Assembly (NCBI GenBank): GCA_009602725.1 | Contig: WELB01000020.1 | Location: forward strand, 548,956-578,727 | Origin: Spirogloea muscicola | Lineage: Eukaryota > Streptophyta > Zygnematophyceae > Spirogloeales > Spirogloeaceae | Reading direction: 5' to 3' | Length of the DNA: 29,772 bases | Shown: one piece after another, positions 26,188 to 29,772 of the stretch | Layout: each line of letters starts with the position of its first letter | How positions within the stretch are numbered: the first letter of the stretch is position 1 | Notes under the pieces: model-generated | Seen by the model: only the letters and a program-made list of their open reading frames with translations | Databases searched by the model: none | What the model was told of the DNA's origin: nothing | Translations under genes and position numbers: made by a program

Positions 26188-27317
26188 TTGGGGACACAGC
26201 TGGCGTTGGCCATTCTCACCCGCTGCATCGGCCAACTGGAATGCTACCTGCAACGGACAGTCGCCCCAATGGGCATGGTGGGCGAGCTCTACAAGGAATT
26301 CGACAACTCTCTGCTGCAGTCCCTGGCATCCCTACAATCTTCCCCTCCGCTTCCTCTTCCCTCCAGGCTTCCCTCCCCACTCGCATGGGCGGCCTAGGCT
26401 GCCGGTCGTTGGAGCAGACTGCGCAAGCAGCTTTCCTGGGCTGCTGGCACCAGATCGCCTGTATGCTTCCCATGCGCTTCCACTTGCCTCCACGATCCCG
26501 TACGCAATGTGGAGGAAGGCTCCTTCCCCTTCCAAGCGGATCTGAGGAGCATCCGTGACTCGGCAATCGGCCCTTTCCCCTCTATACAACCCCTACTCAC
26601 GCCACTCTCCGACCTCGCCCAAGCTTCGGAGAGAGGGGCACAATCCAGACTGGTTACGGCAGTGGAAGATGAGCGCCGCAGAAGCTTGAGGAGGCTGCCA
26701 GAGATTCACGACAATCCTAGGAGCCTGGCAAGACTTACTTCCCTCGCCACACCTAGAGCCACAGACTGGATCACCTCACACGCCGTGGCCAGCGCCTTCA
26801 GCATCAGCTCCGAGGCCTTTCGGACGTTGCTTCAACTCTTCCTCGGCCTCCCACCCAACTGCCTGATTGGGGTGTGCCAGTGTAAGTGCGGCTTCCGTGC
26901 AGAGGGTGCTGAGCTCGCCACTCACATGCTGCGATGCCCCACTGGACCAGAAGTTGTGGGCATCCACAACGTCCTCCGTGATGCCCTGGCGGATTTGATG
27001 CGCAATGCCGTGTACCGTGCGGTCGTGGAAGTGAGCAACATCATGCCTATACCAAGGATGCCCAGGGACGTCATCATCGCCGCACACTTAACTTTGTGGG
27101 CGTGCAACCTGGTGGAGGACCACGGGCCTTGGTCGATGTTGTGATTACGGAGGCCTATAAAGGTCCAGCATTCACACACATCGCTGGCCACGCAGTGGGC
27201 AGTGCTGAACAAAGAAAGTTGCAGCACTACTCCGATTACCCCCAATGTGATCAGCTCCTGCCAGCGGCAATCGACATCTTTGGCTGCTTAGGTCCTCGTT
27301 TCCTTACTCTCCTTTAA
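26188..27317 (+). pseudogene. 5'-truncated LINE ORF with CCHC finger and restriction-like endonuclease motifs
   Basis: C-terminal third of a non-LTR retrotransposon protein. The post-RT region reads LTRCIGQLECYLQRT, LPTRMGGLGCRSLEQTA and AAFLGCWHQIACML, a pattern common downstream of the RT in plant and algal LINEs. The finger is C-K-C-G-F...THMLRC (about 26878-26938), followed by IHNVLRDALADLM. The endonuclease-like part has PRDVIIA, GPRALVDVVITEAYK (Asp of the D-V core), and K-L-Q-H-Y before LLPAAIDIFGCLGPRFLTLL, which matches the FVPLAVDVHGALG segment of the other LINE. The frame changes near 26330, 26500 and 27097. No RT catalytic motif is present, so the element is 5'-truncated. It ends at TAA 27315-27317, 161 bp before the first ENGase exon. 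Confidence 0.75.
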
Positions 27318-27478
27318 AACATAGCCAATCTAGGCTACACGACATGCACATGTGTTCCGCCTCAAGATAGTCTGAAGATGCAAGAAGGAAGTCTCACAGA
27401 ATGCATCAGCGTGCACGTACAGTCGTACATGAGTACATGGTGTCTTCGACTCACGACTGACAAGCAGCTGGTGCGCAG
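27318..27478. other. LINE end / intron of ENGase gene
   Basis: Short stretch between the LINE stop codon and the acceptor (GTGCGCAG) of the first recognisable ENGase exon. No poly-A or simple tail is visible. Confidence 0.4.
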
Positions 27479-28624
27479 GTACGACAGTGTCACCGAGGAT
27501 GGCCGACTGCAGTGGCAGGACGGTCTGACCGACAAGAAATCCTGCTTCTTTGCAGCTGCAGATGGAATATTCACCAACTATTGTTGGAAAGTAAGTGCTT
27601 TTGCTGCAAGCCTTGCTTCAGTGCTGAATTGTTACCTGCTCTGTCATTGCATCTGGACAATCAAGCAGTCATTCAATGACTTGCATCTGGCAGCAGTCAG
27701 TCCCTTGCACTAACAGTCTTTGAGCATGACCATGACTAGGAAGGGGTTCCAAAGCAACGTGCACAAGGCGCTGGAGCCTGCCACCTAGACATCTTCATGG
27801 GCATCGATGTATATGGAAGGGGCACATATGGTGGCGGGGGTTACCAGCGCCCATGTCCTGTGGCACACCCTCACTACTGTGCTCTGATCAAGGCCACGTC
27901 TTGCTTAAGTCAGGCTCTGTGACTGAGTACAAGGTGTTATCATCCCTGTTCTGGCCTTTGTACCTTTTCGAAGTGCAAGCATGGGTGATGTGTACTATCT
28001 CATCGTGTGGCTAAACAGTGCGAGTTAGCTGTGCGGGAAGCCTTTGCTGCTGGTACCTCCGTGGCTCTTTTTGGTCCTGCGTGGCCATATGAGAACGAGC
28101 AGGAACTACTGTACGAGGCTGCGCAATTGCGGTAGGCCATACTCCTGCCTCTTACATAGCAGATTCAGGTACACTGCATTCATTCATGCCTCGGTATGTC
28201 AAGGACGCTTCGGCGTGCCCATGCCAGACCACAGACGATGTTGTACCACGCTGTGCGGAGTCAATGGTGGACCGCAGCTTTTGGGATCTCATAAGGAAAA
28301 GTTGGACAAGCCGGCGGCCTCTCCCACGGACTCTGCCATTGTACTCCACCTTCGATCAGGTGATCCGCAGGATCTGATACCTTCATGTCATGGATGACAC
28401 AGCTCTGCGGAACATGTCTGATGTGGATGCAAATGCTGTGAGCTCTTACACAGCTTAATTGTCCAGTTGCTGAGTGCTGTTGCACTTAGGATGGCTATTA
28501 GTGAAATTGAAGGCAGTAGGAGGGTATGCTTGCGTGCCCTTAGGGCTGCGGGGAGGCCATCTTCATCGGAGGCTTCCAGGTCTCAGGACTCCCATGGAAC
28601 AACCTCGCCCTGCAAAGCTTGCAG
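27479..28624 (+). CDS. GH85 endo-beta-N-acetylglucosaminidase (ENGase), partial gene fragment
   Basis: ENGase cleaves the chitobiose core of N-glycans in the cytosol. Exons recognised: 27479-27590 (YDSVTEDGRLQWQDGL, then AADGIFTNYCWK), 27740-27854 (EGVPKQRAQGAG, LDIFMGIDVYGRGTYGGGGY), 28029-28131 (AVREAFAAGTSVALFGPAWP, YENEQELLYEAAQ), about 28230-28359 (MVDRSFWDLIRKSW, LPRTLPLYSTFDQ) and 28544-28624 (GCGEAIFIGGFQVSGLPWNN, LALQSLQ). These are consecutive blocks of the GH85 domain in the right order. Most junctions are GT-AG and in phase; the 27854 donor and the start of the fourth exon are unresolved. The upstream half with the catalytic Asn/Glu segment is not in the window, and a LINE end lies directly upstream. 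No clear exon follows 28624. It is either a gene split by very long repeat-filled introns or a broken copy. Confidence 0.8.
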
Positions 28625-28969
28625 GTCAGTGTCTCGAGCGTTTTGTAGGTGGACGAGCTGCCTTTAAGTAGCTGACTGCACTCAGCAACACTTTCATTTA
28701 AGTTGTTTGGATAGACGAGGTTTGGCTGATGCGGTTGATTGCATGAGATGCGGCTGACTCCTGGCGTGGTGCAGCCGCTTCACCCTCTCCGCTGCTGTGA
28801 CCGTCGCGGCGTGCGGCCCCATCGCTTCTGTCCGGGCTGATTCAGCGCAGGCGCAAATCTCGGAGGAGCACTTATTGTCTCCCGCCCATGAGACGCAACG
28901 GGCACCTGCTCTCCCGTCTCAGCTCTTGACACGTGAAGGGCCCACAGAGGTGCACCCGCTCATTTCGCA
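28625..28969. other. Downstream of last ENGase exon
   Basis: Intron-like start (GTCAGTG). A possible acceptor at about 28773 (GTGGTGCAG) would begin Pro-Leu-His-Pro-Leu, but the frame closes after some 20 codons, so no exon is claimed. Confidence 0.4.
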
Positions 28970-29099
28970 GGTTCAGCCAAGGCCGGCAACAGATTTAGTG
29001 AAGGTGGCCATCGCCATGCACGTCGTCCACAGAAGCCTAAACTGAGCAGTCTTGCCGGAGGCCTCTGATAGGCCAGCCGAGCGTAATGGTGGGGCGTAC

Positions 29100-29226
29100 A
29101 CGAGGGGCCACCGACGCAGGGCGGGGCGTCGGCAGGGAGCAGCGCCACAGCCGCCGCGGGCAGCGCCAGCGCGGTGAGCGGCGCGGCGGCCAGCCACCGG
29201 AGGCGGGCGAGGGGGCTGCTGCCCAT
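29100..29226 (-). pseudogene. Oxidase exon 1, third copy (fragment)
   Basis: ATG at 29226 begins MGSSPLARLRWLAAAPLTAL and continues ALPAAAVALLPADAPPCVGG, nearly the same signal peptide as the other two copies. The donor (GTACGC after 29100) keeps phase 1. Similarity continues into intron 1 to about 28976 (AAGGCCGGCAACAGA) and then stops; exon 2 is absent, with the ENGase fragment beyond. This copy is therefore a severed 5' end, unless the rest lies elsewhere. It reads head-on toward the ENGase exons. Confidence 0.75.
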
Positions 29227-29439
29227 GGCGGCGGCTGCCCTCCCGGCCGATGGGCTGCGGGGGGGCATGGCCGCCGCTGCTTGTGGGGCCCCCTCGAGGC
29301 GCACTCAGCAGCAGAAGGGAAGTGAGCTGTGCCTCAGGGGGAGAGCTCACTGCCGAGCAGTGGCTGCTCGTGGAGCTGCGCTTCCTTCTCTCCTCCCGGG
29401 AGATTATCCGCATGTCTTTTGGGCCTTATCCTGCTTTTG

Positions 29440-29640
29440 ATCCTTCGGACGGTTCAGACCTTGTACATTCCTTTGAGCTGGCCTCTCAGAGCCACTGCCG
29501 TATAATATCTGGTCGATTTGGTTGGTTTTCCGCTGGGCCTTTTTCGTTCTTTCTGGGAGGGCATTTCGAAGCCCCCGCCCCTTTGGAAAACCATTTTTCT
29601 GCACTGGGCTGGCCTCCTTACAGCCGTCGCCCCGGGGGGA
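29440..29640 (+). mobile_element. LINE-tail hairpin modules upstream of third oxidase copy
   Basis: CCTTCGGACGGTTCAGACCTTG, ACATTCCTTTGAGCTGGCCTC and CAGAGCCACTG form one diverged module. GGGCTGGCCTCCTTACAGCC at about 29607-29626 forms another. Non-coding. Confidence 0.55.
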
Positions 29641-29772
29641 ACTGAGCTGGGCCTGAGCTTGCGGGCCAGGACGGGGATCTCGCCCCGGCGCCGCGCCGCG
29701 CCGCGGCGCATCCTTGGGGCCGCGGGGGCAGGCACGGGAGAGGGAGAGGGAGAGAGAGAGAGAGAGAGGGGG
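29641..29772. repeat. GA microsatellite and flank shared with 1480-1640
   Basis: GGCGCATCCTTGGGGCCG and GGCAGGCACGG precede a GA run that reaches the window edge, as at 1566-1640 upstream of the left oxidase copy. This extends the third duplicate at least 540 bp 5' of its start codon. Confidence 0.85.

Noticed and set aside
28044-28397. 117-codon plus-strand frame overlapping ENGase exons
   Set aside because: Wrong phase for the GH85 blocks AVREAFAAGTSVALFGP and VDRSFWDLIRKSW, which are recognisable in other frames.
1-29772. CRISPR array, rRNA or tRNA genes
   Set aside because: No regularly spaced repeats with unique spacers and no cloverleaf or rRNA core sequence were seen on either strand.

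Overview
This window looks like nuclear DNA of a green alga, most likely a chlorophyte of the volvocine/chlamydomonadalean type. The evidence is a GC-rich background, compact GT-AG introns of about 100-400 bp, a secreted glyoxal/galactose-oxidase gene ending in a long proline-rich (hydroxyproline-glycoprotein-like) tail, and many decayed retroelements. No species can be named from the sequence alone. The window holds three host-gene loci set in repeat debris.

Host genes. A nearly complete copper-radical oxidase gene lies on the minus strand at 21312-24754. Its nine exons join in phase to about 696 aa, with every copper/cofactor ligand of the glyoxal oxidase family in place. A second copy (exons 1-3, minus strand) runs off the left edge at 248-1241, at a constant offset of 23513 bp. 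A third copy consists of exon 1 only, at 29100-29226. Beside it, at 27479-28624 (plus strand), are five exons of a GH85 endo-beta-N-acetylglucosaminidase (ENGase). Their upstream catalytic half is missing, and the tail of a LINE stands where it should be.

Retroelements. From about 7230 to 15720 the composition becomes AT-richer, and this stretch holds two decayed members of one Ty3/gypsy-like family. The plus-strand copy reads gag - aspartic protease - linker - C5 cytosine DNA methyltransferase (DNMT) - reverse transcriptase - RNase H - integrase. The second copy, on the minus strand, has gag, protease, linker and the start of the DNMT; it meets a plus-strand DNMT fragment through an inverted repeat of about 150 bp. 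A DNMT carried between protease and RT is the most notable feature of the window. Both copies are broken by frameshifts and stops.

The flanks (about 2.1-6.6 kb and 15.8-20.95 kb, plus pieces near 25 and 29.5 kb) are crowded with 3' ends of non-LTR elements in both orientations. They share a C-terminal protein tail (S-D-L-x-L-L-T-R-x-Y-stop) and 3' UTR modules with strong GGGCTGGC/GCCAGCCC-type hairpins. A more divergent non-LTR element with a CCHC finger and restriction-like endonuclease motifs lies at 26188-27317. Other repeats include a three-unit GC-rich tandem repeat at 3576-3955, a 42-bp tandem repeat, GA/TC microsatellites in introns and upstream regions, and poly-G runs.

No rRNA, tRNA or CRISPR array was recognised. 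All exon boundaries are inferred by eye from splice consensus, phase and family resemblance.
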